NCBI GenBank assembly: GCA_023091665.1
Contig: JALJCQ010000021.1
Coordinates: 348,596 to 412,595, forward strand
Direction of reading: 5' to 3'
Source of the DNA: Pythium myriotylum
Taxonomy: Eukaryota; Oomycota; Peronosporomycetes; Pythiales; Pythiaceae
DNA length: 64,000 nt
The notes under the pieces were generated by a model. The model made no database searches. It was given only the letters and a program-made list of their open reading frames with translations, and was not told the origin of the DNA. Position numbers and translations under genes: made by a program. Below are positions 51,576-62,769 of the stretch, piece after piece; the first letter of the stretch is position 1; each line of letters starts with the position of its first letter.

Positions 51576-53278
51576 GGAAGACAGTCTCTGCGAAGACGAA
51601 CTCACAACGACATTGTCACCGCTTACGATCAATCGATACCGCTAGCGGACACTGGAGGAAGAGACCCAGCCGCAATGGAAGAGGCATCTAAAACGATACG
51701 TTCAGTCGACGCTCGGCGGAGACCAGAAGTGCACGATGGAGAGATGGTGAACCCCCACTCGAGGATGGCGCGCCGCCGCTCCGAACGCATCGCTGCCCAA
51801 AAGACCAGGACCGAGAGTCTCTTACTGGCCGAAGTCATCAGGGAGCCACTCAACAAGGGGGAAGCTCGACGTTCATCTCAGTGACCAGAATGGGAAAAGG
51901 CGACGCGCGTGGAAATTATAGCGCTCGCGGGCAACGACACGTACAAACTCGTAGACCTACCCGCCGGTGCTTGAGCCCTCGACAACACTGTACAGCAACG
52001 ATTGAAAGTTGCCGCCGACGGTAGCATCGAGAAGTATAATGTGCGAGTATGTGCCAGAGGAGACAAACAGGTGTACCAGAGCCCCAGTCGTCGGCTTGTT
52101 GTGTGTGACTATCTTCTTGGTCCTCGTGGTTCAATCGAGCATGCACATGCTGCAAGGCGATGTGCCCGCGGCATACCACAAGGCCGACCTCAGAGAGACG
52201 GTATACGTACAGCAAGTCAAAGGCTTCGTAGAGCCCGGTCGCGAACACCATGTGTGGAAGTTGAAGAAGGCACTGCACGGGTTGTAGCAGGCCGGTCGTG
52301 AATGGAACCACGAGATCGACAGCTTCCTGAAAGAGTACGGCCTCAAACCAACTCGTGCGGACGAGTGCCTGTACCACGCCCAAGTCGGGAACGGCCTCCT
52401 CCTCGTAGCTCACCGAGACGAGTCAGAAACATATCGACTCATGGCGGCACTCAGCGTGAAGTACGACATCAAGTGTCTCGGGTCGCCAATGAGTTTTCTC
52501 GGTATGCGCATCCATTGGGACAAATACGAGATTCGGTTGTCGCAAGGAGTCTATATCAACGAGACACTGCATCGTTTCGGGATGGACGACTGCAAGCCAA
52601 CGACCACCCCGATGGTCCCCAAGACGAGGTTAGATGGGATAGTGGGCGAGCTAAACGCTGAAGAGCGAGAGAAAATGCGTCACAAGCCGTACCGACAAGT
52701 CGTTGGAAGCATACTCTACCTCGCCAGGGTATCAAGGCCAGACATCGGCTGCCACTGCGCCACCCCAAGACTCGAGGCATGGAACGCAGCGAAACACCTC
52801 CTCAGGTACCTGCAGTACACCAAAGATTTGGAACTGATGTTGAAGCCATCAGACGACGAGTTTCGAGTGGCAACAGACGCCGACTGGGCCAACAACAAGA
52901 GCGACCGAAAGTCGGTGTCCGGATTCGTTGCCTTCCTGTACGGCTGCCCGATCCATTGGGGTTCGACGAAACAAACAGTGACGGCGTTGTCCACGCCGTC
53001 ACTGTGGCAGCCAACGATGAGCTACAGCAGGCCGAGTGGATCGAACTCGTCCTCGACGACCTACTCGCCGACGATCGTCCTAGCCTAACCCTCTTGGTGG
53101 ACAACCAATATACCATCCACCGGATGAAGCGTGAAGGGAGCAGTAATACGCAGAAGGCGATAGACGTCAGGGGCATTCTTAACGGGATCACGGGTCATGA
53201 TCACCCCCAAAATAGAAGCTCTGATTGGCTGGAAATAGGCACCATCTGGCCCGCCCCGTCCATGCACGGGACTACCAT

Positions 53279-53657
53279 GATCCGAGATGTGGTCATGGCC
53301 CATTATCGGATCATGAACGTCATGGACAGTCCCAACTCAAACTCAGCCAGAATGCGTTGTCGAGCGAGGCGAACGATGATTCTTACTGCCGTCACAGGAG
53401 CGCTACTACTCACCACGAACAAAACCAAACGACTCAAAGTGGTCGCCCGACAGCGCCTCAAATGGAAAGTATATAAGGAAACTCTGCTAATCGAAAATGA
53501 GTTCAAACAGTACTATAGAACGAGCGCCAACTCATTCGAGAAGCTGTTGGGGCTCGTTGGCCCCATTTTGGTTCGTGACAGCGCCCGTTCGCAATGCAGG
53601 ACAGGCACTGAGCCCATCACTCCAACCAACATGCTTCAAGACGGGTCGATGCCGTGA
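53279..53657 (+). pseudogene. Harbinger transposase N-terminal fragment
   Basis: Carries FKQYYRTSANSFEKLLGLV ... RTGTEPITPTNMLQ, a hallmark of the Harbinger transposase N-terminal region, and then stops without the DDE catalytic domain. Confidence 0.7.
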
Positions 53658-53726
53658 AAGAGGCTCGGCATTTTCTTGTTCTCCAAAAGACTATCAAATG
53701 CTGGGTGCTGTGGTTGAAAGCGTCCG

Positions 53727-54131
53727 CTATGCTGTCCCGAAACTTGCGTCCACCTTCGTCAAGTTCGAAGCGAGACAACCTGTCTCCACCTGCCCTGAAC
53801 TCTGCAAAAAATTGTTCAGAAAACAGCACGTTGAGTAAACGAAACATGCAGTGTGGGAAGCGACGGTCGTCGATTGGTTTGCCGGCGCGCGCATTGCGAT
53901 CCTCACGCTTTGCTGGAGCCGCGCAGCCAACGCCTCTCTGTCATTGTCGGAGAGCTGGAGCCACTCCACTTGCTCGGCCTTATTCACGTTTTTGGTTAGA
54001 TGAATACTACGAGAAGTCCACTCCAGTTTCAACTGATCTACAGTCCAGTCATTGTAGTCATCGGAGGTTGGTGGGGCGATCACGCGCTTTGCGTTCGGCT
54101 TCTGTTGGGCCGTCCATTTCGTGGACGACAT
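53727..54131 (-). CDS. Hypothetical protein of the Harbinger derivative
   Basis: 134 aa. The segment DYNDWTVDQLKLEWTSRSI resembles a SAP-like DNA-binding motif. Its position opposite the transposase fragment fits the accessory DNA-binding protein of Harbinger elements, but I cannot confirm the family. The C-terminal third may be read-through into deleted transposase DNA. Confidence 0.4.
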   Translation of the reverse strand: MSSTKWTAQQKPNAKRVIAPPTSDDYNDWTVDQLKLEWTSRSIHLTKNVNKAEQVEWLQLSDNDREALAARLQQSVRIAMRAPANQSTTVASHTACFVYSTCCFLNNFLQSSGQVETGCLASNLTKVDASFGTA

Positions 54132-54484
54132 ATTGGACGAGACAAGTGGTTTGGCGATGGAGGAAATGTTGGTGACTTTTGGATTGGGGCATGACCCCGT
54201 TGGGAACGAAACGGATTTGCAGAATCGTTGTAAAAAACAGATGGCGAGAATATCCTAGGGTAAAAACAGATGGCGAGAATATCCATGGATCATGATCCCG
54301 TTAAGAGTGGGCCTCAGGTTCCACGCATTAAAAGACGCGTGGAGCGACGGGCGGATGGCACTGGAGTATGTGCAGACGAACGTGAACCCTGCCGATATCT
54401 TGACCAAGCCACTCGGCCGACACGAGCTCCTAGTCAAACGAGGTCTGTGTGGCTTAGTCAGTCCACTGCCGTTTGAGGGGGAAG

Positions 54485-54926
54485 TGTTGGCTGTTTGCCC
54501 AGTCCGTGGTCAAATCGGCAGCTCCCAGCAGAGGAGCCAGCAGGGGTATCTCGTTGTTCCCGGGGACCATGGTCCCCAGGCACATCCTGCCACGTTTGAC
54601 GGTACCTCGTACGCCAGCGGTGCGTGCAAAGTGGTCCCTGACTGACTAGATCGAAACGAGAAAGAGCGAGCCCGAGACTAACTAATGCACACAACGGAAA
54701 ACACCTCCTACTGTCCAAGTGCCTTTCTAAGTTGGACTCAACAGAATCGACGGTACGACACCAACCAGCAACCTATCGAAGAGCGAAAAGACACTCTTGT
54801 GAGCGATCATGGCGACTGCCACACTCTTGAAAACGACAATCAAGACGATCGCGAACTACGTTGGGATTGGGTAGGAATCACCTTACGGTCGCGTCAACTT
54901 CCTCGTCACCGCCACTCGACCCAACA
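54485..54926 (+). repeat. Candidate Copia-3 3' LTR
   Basis: Starts TGTTGG right after the purine tract and could end at CCAACA (54921-54926), giving 442 bp with perfect 6-bp inverted ends. No 5' partner is in the window, so the right boundary is a guess. Confidence 0.45.
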
Positions 54927-55313
54927 AGCAAGACCAACTAACTACGGTACTTCGACACGCCGTGGTCGTCAGCCACTTGCATCAAGTGCCCTCGAATATT
55001 GAAGTCGTGCGCAGCGGTCTCCGAAGACTCACTGTGCCGTCTCTGAGTACGTACACACTGTGCGAGGGTAGATATTTGGACCTATTCCTCACGAATCTTG
55101 ACGACATAGTGTATTCAGAGTGTATGCAGAATCCTCGTACCTTTGCCAAGCCCCTCGACAGAATCCGTAGATTCCCCTTGCAGCGTGTCATCGTGAGCCG
55201 TTCGGCGAGTTGTTCCGCACATAAGGTCACTGTCACCGAAGCCTACCACTCCTCATCCAATACCTCCTAAGCCGGCGACTACTACGCCGACTATGCTCCA
55301 GCCGACCACGGCG
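54927..55313 (+). other. Probable 3' coding end of an LTR-element polyprotein
   Basis: A 102-codon frame (54962-55270) is unrecognised. In another frame 55270-55363 reads ADYYADYAPADHGADDAP ... YTSAE then stop, a D/Y/A-rich C-terminus whose last 15 residues recur in the next repeat. Confidence 0.4.
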
Positions 55314-58300
55314 CCGATGATGCTCCAGCCTACCAAGGTGCCGACTACACATCAGCCGAGTAAGCTGAGATGAAGTGCCCGCGTCTCTCGCTGCCTGGTC
55401 CCAGGTTGTGGGAGCTGGCACAGAGCTGGATTAGTTGGCGAGGAAACTAAATGACAAGAATTACTGTACCAGCTACTCACCCACCTTTCTAGTCAGGCAC
55501 AGTGTGCCAGGATCTTGGTTCATCCACTGGACCTTCCCAGATGGTGATTTTCTGTCTGGTTCGAGCTGGCTTTCTCCGGATGTTGACCAGATTCGTCCAT
55601 TCCAGAAACCGGTTCCTGCCGGTTAGTTCGGATTGTGCAATTTCCAGTTAGACCACACAGAGTAGGGTTCTTATCAGATCTGGTAGTTAAGTGGGTAGGG
55701 TTCAGGGAGCCAGTTTGGCTCCCCTTGTGGTTTTACCCTCTATTCAAAAGACTTCGCTTTTTGCTCTCAATTCCCCAAGTCTCCTCCGTCGAACCGCGGG
55801 AGGACTCGGCGTCTACACCACAAGGTAAGACTACGTGCGTCGGATTCGTCCTAGTGGACTGTGTGCGCGTGTGTCTGGCTGCTGGTGCGTGGGTATTGAT
55901 GTGTTTGTGAGTGAGAAGAGGGGCCAACCCCCTTTCCAGCCCTTAAGGCACCTGCAAAGGGTACTAGTTTCTGCAAAGGGTACTAGTTTGTACTAGAGAC
56001 CTGGAGCACTCCATATTCTTGCGTATTCTTGTGTTGCGATAGCTGGGAACTGCTCGTAGTTCCCCAGTTAAAGTAACACACTCAGAGAGCTAGCGGATCG
56101 AAGGGAACTTCCGTCCTAGCCCTCGCCTATATTGTTGTATTATCTGTATATCGATTTGGTCTGGTCAAGCGGTAGCTCCACCAGAGTCTGTGTGGGAGGC
56201 GCCTCGTGGACGTATTTCCCCTTTAGTTAAGCTCAAAAGGACCGCCCCGAAGGAGAGGAACACGCAACGTGAGGTACGAAGCCAGAGCTGCGATTATCAT
56301 AACGGATCGCAGCTCGCTCGGCCCGTGTATATCTGCTTGCATATATATATATATATACACTTTTGATGAGTCTGTATCCTTTTCTCCATAACTGGCGAAA
56401 AGGCATCGCAAATCATCACAAGTGCGCGTCGGTCGAAAGGCCACTCGTTGTTGCTGAAGCCCTCGCGTGAGCGCAAGCCGTGTCCAGCTTCTACAGCAAG
56501 ACCTCCATGTATGCCAGCAAGCGTACGACGGCCGCAAGGCCACCACACCTCCTGCAGCCCTCGCGTGAGAGAATGCCGTGTAAGGCTGCTTGCGATCGAC
56601 CCCCACGCACGCCTCCGAGCGTGTGCTGTCCGACAGGTTGACCCTCGCTTCCACAACCTTCGCGTGAGCGCATGCCCTGTTTGCTGTACCAGCGAGAACT
56701 CCACTATTGCCGTGCCGACAGAGTCTCGGGACCTCGTCGACCTCCGATGGAAACGGCCTTACGGCCATCTTTGTCGCCCCCAGCGGCGACCTCCCCTAGT
56801 ACTGCCATGTCGTCTGCGTCTGGTGATGTCGACGGCATCCAGTACGAAGGCCTCACCCCCCCCCCCCCCCCGCCTCCTGAACCAACAACACCAATTCCAA
56901 CCAATCCCGATGATGCTCCAGCCTACCAAGGTGCCGACTACACATCAGCCGAGTAAGCTGAGATGAAGTGCCCGCGTCTCTCGCTGCCTGGTCCCAGGTT
57001 GTGGGAGCTGGCACAGAGCTGGATTAGTTGGCGAGGAAACTAAATGACAAGAATTACTGTACCAGCTACTCACCCACCTTTCTAGTCAGGCACAGTGTGC
57101 CAGGATCTTGGTTCATCCACTGGACCTTCCCAGATGGTGATTTTCTGTCTGGTTCGAGCTGGCTTTCTCCGGATGTTGACCAGATTCGTCCATTCCAGAA
57201 ACCGGTTCCTGCCGGTTAGTTCGGATTGTGCAATTTCCAGTTAGACCACACAGAGTAGGGTTCTTATCAGATCTGGTAGTTAAGTGGGTAGGGTTCAGGG
57301 AGCCAGTTTGGCTCCCCTTGTGGTTTTACCCTCTATTCAAAAGACTTCGCTTTTTGCTCTCAATTCCCCAAGTCTCCTCCGTCGAACCGCGGGAGGACTC
57401 GGCGTCTACACCACAAGGTAAGACTACGTGCGTCGGATTCGTCCTAGTGGACTGTGTGCGCGTGTGTCTGGCTGCTGGTGCGTGGGTATTGATGTGTTTG
57501 TGAGTGAGAAGAGGGGCCAACCCCCTTTCCAGCCCTTAAGGCACCTGCAAAGGGTACTAGTTTCTGCAAAGGGTACTAGTTTGTACTAGAGACCTGGAGC
57601 ACTCCATATTCTTGCGTATTCTTGTGTTGCGATAGCTGGGAACTGCTCGTAGTTCCCCAGTTAAAGTAACACACTCAGAGAGCTAGCGGATCGAAGGGAA
57701 CTTCCGTCCTAGCCCTCGCCTATATTGTTGTATTATCTGTATATCGATTTGGTCTGGTCAAGCGGTAGCTCCACCAGAGTCTGTGTGGGAGGCGCCTCGT
57801 GGACGTATTTCCCCTTTAGTTAAGCTCAAAAGGACCGCCCCGAAGGAGAGGAACACGCAACGTGAGGTACGAAGCCAGAGCTGCGATTATCATAACGGAT
57901 CGCAGCTCGCTCGGCCCGTGTATATCTGCTTGCATATATATATATATATACACTTTTGATGAGTCTGTATCCTTTTCTCCATAACTGGCGAAAAGGCATC
58001 GCAAATCATCACAAGTGCGCGTCGGTCGAAAGGCCACTCGTTGTTGCTGAAGCCCTCGCGTGAGCGCAAGCCGTGTCCAGCTTCTACAGCAAGACCTCCA
58101 TGTATGCCAGCAAGCGTACGACGGCCGCAAGGCCACCACACCTCCTGCAGCCCTCGCGTGAGAGAATGCCGTGTAAGGCTGCTTGCGATCGACCCCCACG
58201 CACGCCTCCGAGCGTGTGCTGTCCGACAGGTTGACCCTCGCTTCCACAACCTTCGCGTGAGCGCATGCCCTGTTTGCTGTACCAGCGAGAACTCCACTAT

Positions 58301-58511
58301 TGCCGTGCCGACAGAGTCTCGGGACCTCGTCGACCTCCGATGGAAACGGCCTTACGGCCATCTTTGTCGCCCCCAGCGGCGACCTCCCCTAGTACTGCCA
58401 TGTCGTCTGCGTCTGGTGATGTCGACGGCATCCAGTACGAAGGCCTCACCCCCCCCCCCCCCCCCCCCCCCCCCGCCTCCTGAACCAACAACACCAATTC
58501 CAACCAATCCC
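55314..58511 (+). repeat. Two tandem copies of a 1593-bp unit (LTR-element end/LTR/start)
   Basis: Copy 1 is 55314-56906, copy 2 is 56907-58511; they differ mainly in C-run length (16 at 56856-56871, 26 at 58449-58474). Each begins with the polyprotein C-terminus DDAPAYQGADYTSAE, passes through about 1.4 kb without clear genes, and ends with a start MSSASGDVDGIQYEGLTP followed by Pro-rich codons. The second copy's start runs on into unique coding-like DNA. This fits an LTR retrotransposon whose LTR-bearing ends persist while the interior collapsed. LTR borders could not be fixed. Confidence 0.7.
56455..56700. repeat. Imperfect repeats of a CGCGTGAG motif
   Basis: CCCTCGCGTGAGCGCAAGCCGTGT, CCCTCGCGTGAGAGAATGCC and CCTTCGCGTGAGCGCATGCC recur at about 56460, 56550 and 56655, and again in the second 1593-bp copy (+1593). 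Probably leader repeats of the LTR element. Confidence 0.6.
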
Positions 58512-59631
58512 ATTGAAACCACACCAACTCCAGCACACCCCCACCGTGGCGCCACAGCGAGGCCGTGTGTACCATCTGTGGTGCACACTGAGTGGAATGT
58601 TCCTCAAGGAGCACGGTCATCGCAGTGTCCAGTCGGTAGGTACGACACCTAGCAGGCGAACCCGTGATTGCAACAGAGTGTATCCCTGTGTTGTGTCGAC
58701 GAGACTGTCCAATTTGTCTTCACACTGATCCACAACGCATCAATGCAGTGAACACAGACGGTTTGTCGTGTGCGCTATGCGTTCAACAACGTCTTGCGCA
58801 AGGTCAATTCACTTCAATATCGAGTGATTCGTCGTCATCCTCGCGCGGCTGATCTCGGACGGTAATGTCCGAGAACCACCTACGGACGTTAACATCATAG
58901 AGCCACCTGCGGATCCCGGATAACTCGAACTAACTGAATAGACAACACACTTATTGGAATTGCAATGTATTATCGAATCCTGTCTACTCCTCGTCGACTT
59001 AGACTTTGCTTTCACCGGAACTGGACTCGCCTGGGAACGCATGCTTGGAGAACGTATCCTTCTTGATAAACTTCCTGTTGTGGTTCCGATTTCAATGTGA
59101 TGCAACGAGAGCTAAAGAAGGCTCTCACTTCTTGCGTTTGTTCTGTGCACCAATCATTGTTCCCGTCGTCCGTCTCGTGTTTGGTGTCATTGGGTACGAG
59201 TCGTACGACAGTGGTACGTTTGTGTGTTTTTGATAAACGCGAAATATGTTTCCTACCAAACCGGGGATGTTGCCGCATTTCGCTTTCGCCTGTGGGGTCA
59301 GACAAAGAAACATACTAGGCAGGTTCAGGGAAATACGGATGTACAACTTGTGGGGGTGTCAGGGATAGGGGTATCAAAGTAAGTGGTCCAAATGGAATTC
59401 AGATTTGCGACGTGTGGTTAGTACAACTTGTACAGTGGGGAACCCGACGCGCCTCTAGCCAGTCCTGCCCCCAATCAACCCGCACGAAGCAACCCCCCCC
59501 CCCCCCCCCCCCCCCCCATGCCGACGACCCGCCATCATCTCATGGCAGTAGTGGCCATGGTAGTCGTCGACGAGGATGAGCTCGCCCTCTCAAGGTCGGC
59601 TATACGCCGCTTCCATCATGAGCAGCTTGAT
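58512..59631. other. Degenerate LTR-element 5' coding remnant and unassigned DNA
   Basis: 58512-58852 continues the start MSSASGDVDG frame into PAHPHRGATARPC, with a second frame CPICLHTD ... LSCALC holding two CxxC pairs, possibly a Gag-like piece. 58853-59631 has no recognisable gene; a 25-C run lies at 59493-59517. Confidence 0.4.
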
Positions 59632-59928
59632 TCACTCCCAGCAGTGGCGGCCGTCGATCCCGACACGCAGAGCGTCAGCAATGCGTTCCCATGTCGGCCC
59701 CACGGTTCCAAAGCCAGCCTCATATGGGTTGTGGGCGAGCACCTCCTTCGCGAGGAGCTCGTCCGCAACCGCATCAAAGCGAAACTCCCCCTTGCGGTTG
59801 CGCGCGACGGTCGCTGTGGTGCTCTCGCCGCCATGCTCACTCTCGGAGTCCTCTTCGGTGGTCACGAGAGGTGGCGCCTCCGCCATACCTTCGTAATTGC
59901 TGCCCATTTTCACACTGCAGTGACCCAA
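59632..59928 (-). pseudogene. Myb/SANT-like N-terminal fragment
   Basis: 98 codons, with FDAVADELLAKEVLAHNPYEAG ... VGPTWERIADALRV, which looks like the Myb/SANT-type domain common in oomycete transposon-linked proteins (Trp spacing partly kept). The frame ends soon after WERIADAL and continues only out of frame, so it is a fragment. Tentative. Confidence 0.35.
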
Positions 59929-61922
59929 AACTAATGGATGGCTACAAGCTCAACCAGGTACTCGTAGAACCCCTCCACACGTTTTGGACGGCACTGGTAT
60001 GAGGTGTGTCGCACGTCACACACTTCCGAGTAAGGTTACGTTTCTACAAGTTGTACTTTTGTGGCGATCTGAATCAGCCTAATATTAGGGATAGCTAAGC
60101 CCGACGGAGCGAGCCAAAACTACTTTTCTGAACAATTTTCTGGAATTTTTTTTCAAATTGTGGACGCTTATTGGCCAGAAAATTTTGGGCTTTCCGCGGT
60201 AAAAATCGGCGCGGTTTGAAGTTTTTTTTTCATCACGCGGCATGGGGCCATCGACAACATGGAGGCTCCGAAAACGAGCCCGAAACTTCCTCCAGCACAC
60301 GGTGCGCTGAGCACCATACAGGGTCAGCCGAAACGTCCCCTCTTTGTGCTTCCCCTCTTCGTGCTTTTTGTGCATTGCAGCACTTCCTCCGTGGAAGTTG
60401 GTGGCGCCAAACCATGCAAAAACTGATCGGTGGAAAACCGAGGTCGCCTATGACGTGGAATGGACTTTAATCAGGGTAAGTTGTTGATCCCATTAGGATT
60501 TCTCAATGTAGAACACACATATCTATCGGTCGAGTTTGAGAAGCACAAATGCGATGATGAGCTGTCTCTTCGGGGCACGCTTAGGTGAAACAGACGCATC
60601 AATATTGTACTTCGAGCTAACTGTTAGGCCCCTCGATCATCTCAGCGCCTCGTTTGCCGGCAACGGTGAAGACGATTTCTGTTCAAAGCTCCCCGCCTAT
60701 CCTCTGCATCACTCAAGCAAAGGAGGTCGCTCTCACCTCCGACGTGATACTCAGCGCTATTCGTGACCTATCCACTTCCACGAACCGGTACAGCTACGAC
60801 CACATTCAGCAGCTAATGGAGCGCGCACGTGTATTTGTTTCGACAAACAAGACGCATGACTTTGCGTTCCATCCATCTCATGTGGTCCCCACGCTGAACA
60901 CAGTGAGCGGATTCGTTCCCCGCGTATTCCAATGCCTCCGTGATGAAAGCCGCAGAGGTGGCTCAACTTTTCGGATGCAGTGGACAGTATCGAGTATAAT
61001 TCTACGGAGTGGTTACTAGCTCTAGCGTCACACGATCCGAACGCGTCACTGCCAGCTGCCCCCGCTCCCGAAAGGTCTGATCTGCCGCCAGCATGACCGT
61101 CTCACTACCGCCCTCGTGCGTCCGCACCAGTTCACTCCAAACCCTGGCCATTTCCTGGCTTACCCGGTTTTTCCGCCAGATTCGTCGGCTAGTCCTGCGT
61201 AAGAAAGTCTCTGAGCCGGACCTTTGGCACTTCTCCGCTCACGGTTGCCCACATGGCGGTCCTGCAGAAACGGGAAGCGTCTTCACGTCTGGGAGGAGCC
61301 GCTTGACGAGGAGCTCTTACATTTCGTTGCGAACATCTGAGTGTGGGTATGCGTGCCCATCTACTCGAACTGCTCTCTGCCCTTCCATGGAGACATACCC
61401 GACCGAAGAACGCCGCTCGAGCTGCCCAAGCCCATCTATCTCTCCGACGATGCCAAAAGCAATTAGGAAGATGACATGTGCGGACGCTCCGACGACGAAG
61501 TGCACGACAGTGAGGATGACTCGGATGGCAGCGGAGATGAAAATGAGATGACGCAAAATAAATACCTCATATATCTTGTATAAAATTCTGGGCTTTAGTA
61601 TTGTCACTTGCATTCGAATTTGTAAGACCACCCCCAATCGAATCGTTTTGGGCAATCATTTTCAAATCCATTCGATCGATATTCGGCCAACCAGAGCTTT
61701 GAATATCAAAAGACCTAACCGCTTCCCCATTCTTATCCACGCCGCGGACAGACAAGATTCATCGGTTTCCGTAAGACAAATATGTCTCCTCAAGTGCGGC
61801 CGTAACCAAACTTGCCTCCGATTTCCGATCATCTTTTGTCAATCTGGCTTCAATTGGTTTGATTTCACTATGGTCCAATCATCAGCCATTCCCAAGAAGA
61901 ACGCAACTCGAAGGCAGTCAGG
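59929..61922. other. Unassigned 2-kb region
   Basis: Open frames at 60654-61019 (121 codons, plus) and 61093-61551 (152 codons, plus) have no signal peptide, membrane segment or domain I recognise. A/T runs near 60125-60235 and low-complexity composition suggest decayed mobile DNA. Confidence 0.4.
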
Positions 61923-62670
61923 GTGAAAACGTTGAGTAGCTACAGGAGCGCAATGCGCGATATGTACCAGCGTAAACACCTGCCCCTGCAACCTCAGTAT
62001 CACAAAGATATGAAAACGTTCTTCTCGGTAATGAAAAGGACCGAAGCCGACGACGACCAGGGCGGTGCAAGCACGACCAAGCCCGGCAAAGAGCCGCTGG
62101 CGTATTCACTCTACGAAAAGCTGTGCGTGAGGACGCTAGTGCTTCTAGATTACGGCTTTGCTCACCTTTTCCCTACAACTCAATGAAACCTCATGTGCCG
62201 ATCCAACTCGGTCGAAACTCTGCACATGTCGCACTTGCATTCTCCAAATAACAACGCGGGCTGTGTGTTGGACAAGACGGAGACAAATCAGAAGGCGTCA
62301 GGACCAAGGGACCCCCGACATTTGTATGCCAACCCTATGCAGCCAGACACGTGCTGGGTTCTGGCGCTTGCTGTCTACCTCGCATCGAATCCCTCACTCC
62401 CACATGGTCGACTCTTTCCAGGCTCGGACCAGAAGGGCTGGTTTCAAAAGTCTCTGGTTACTGTGCTCGAGCAGATTACGAACGAAACGGTGTACGGAAC
62501 GCATTCGATCCGCAACGGCGTCGCAGTGTTCTCATGCGGGACAAGCATCGGCGGGCCATCGATCGTGAGCGTCTGCCTGCGATGTGGGTGGTCCATAGGA
62601 AGGGTCCAAGACCGGTACTTCCGACCACCCGGACCACCCTCAGGCGGATCCGCGAAACAATCCATGAGGC
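61923..62670 (+). pseudogene. Crypton-type tyrosine recombinase fragment
   Basis: Two in-frame segments, 61923-62183 and 62187-62670, separated only by a TGA at 62184-62186. The first has YRSAMRDMYQRKHLPLQP, the second LMCRSNSVETL (candidate catalytic Arg), GTHSIRNGVAVF (HxxR) and RCGWSIGRVQDRYFR (nucleophile Tyr). This Arg / HxxR / Tyr order and context match the YR of Cryptons known from oomycetes. The TGA lies where related proteins have Trp (TGG to TGA). The N-terminus and the region after the Tyr are incomplete. Confidence 0.75.
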
Positions 62671-62769
62671 GACTTGTCGTTCGTCGAGCAGGATCAGAAA
62701 TGGTGGCGAGGCTGTCCTCAAGCGGAAACCTCCACTTCCGATCTAATAATAGTTCGGAAACCACCATTC

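Larger units (their letters stand above)
53170..54313 (+). mobile_element. Harbinger-type DNA transposon derivative (1144 bp)
   Basis: Inserted in the Copia-3 RNase H with a 3-bp target duplication TCA (53167-53169 and 54314-54316); leaving out the insert and one TCA restores the Copia frame across the site. The terminal inverted repeats share CTTAACGGGATCA (left at about 53178) with its complement at the right end (54288-54304). Inside are a plus-strand transposase N-terminus (53279-53657) and a minus-strand 134-codon frame (53727-54131), the two-gene layout of PIF/Harbinger elements. The DDE core is missing, so it is non-autonomous. Confidence 0.85.
51576..54484 (+). mobile_element. Copia-3 remnant (5'-truncated, interrupted)
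   Basis: Frames on the plus strand match the C-terminal half of Copia Pol: RRRSERI ... EVIREPLN (51765-51870), the GDVPAAYHKADL RT region (52155), KKALHGL then stop then QAGREWN (52262-52300), the MSFLGMRIHWD region (52490) and RNase H (DADWANN at 52882). The YVDD box is deleted near 52400. After the Harbinger insertion, EYVQTNVNPADILTKPLG continues to about 54420. The purine tract TTTGAGGGGGAAG (54472-54484) adjoins the LTR. Several stops and a frameshift near 53000 make it inactive. Confidence 0.85.

Noticed and set aside
56223..56768. A 181-codon minus-strand frame and its copy at 57816-58361
   Set aside because: It lies in the repeated LTR-type leader, has Arg/Ala-biased low-complexity composition and no domain, and duplicates only because the DNA does.
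60654..61019. A 121-codon hypothetical gene
   Set aside because: No domain, signal peptide or promoter match, and it is surrounded by decayed mobile DNA; support is too weak to list as a CDS.
49107..62186. TGA decoded as Trp, suggested by TGA at Trp positions in the Crypton (62184) and Copia-3 (51882)
   Set aside because: All intact genes use TGG for Trp and several end at TGA. The cases fit ordinary G-to-A decay in dead elements.
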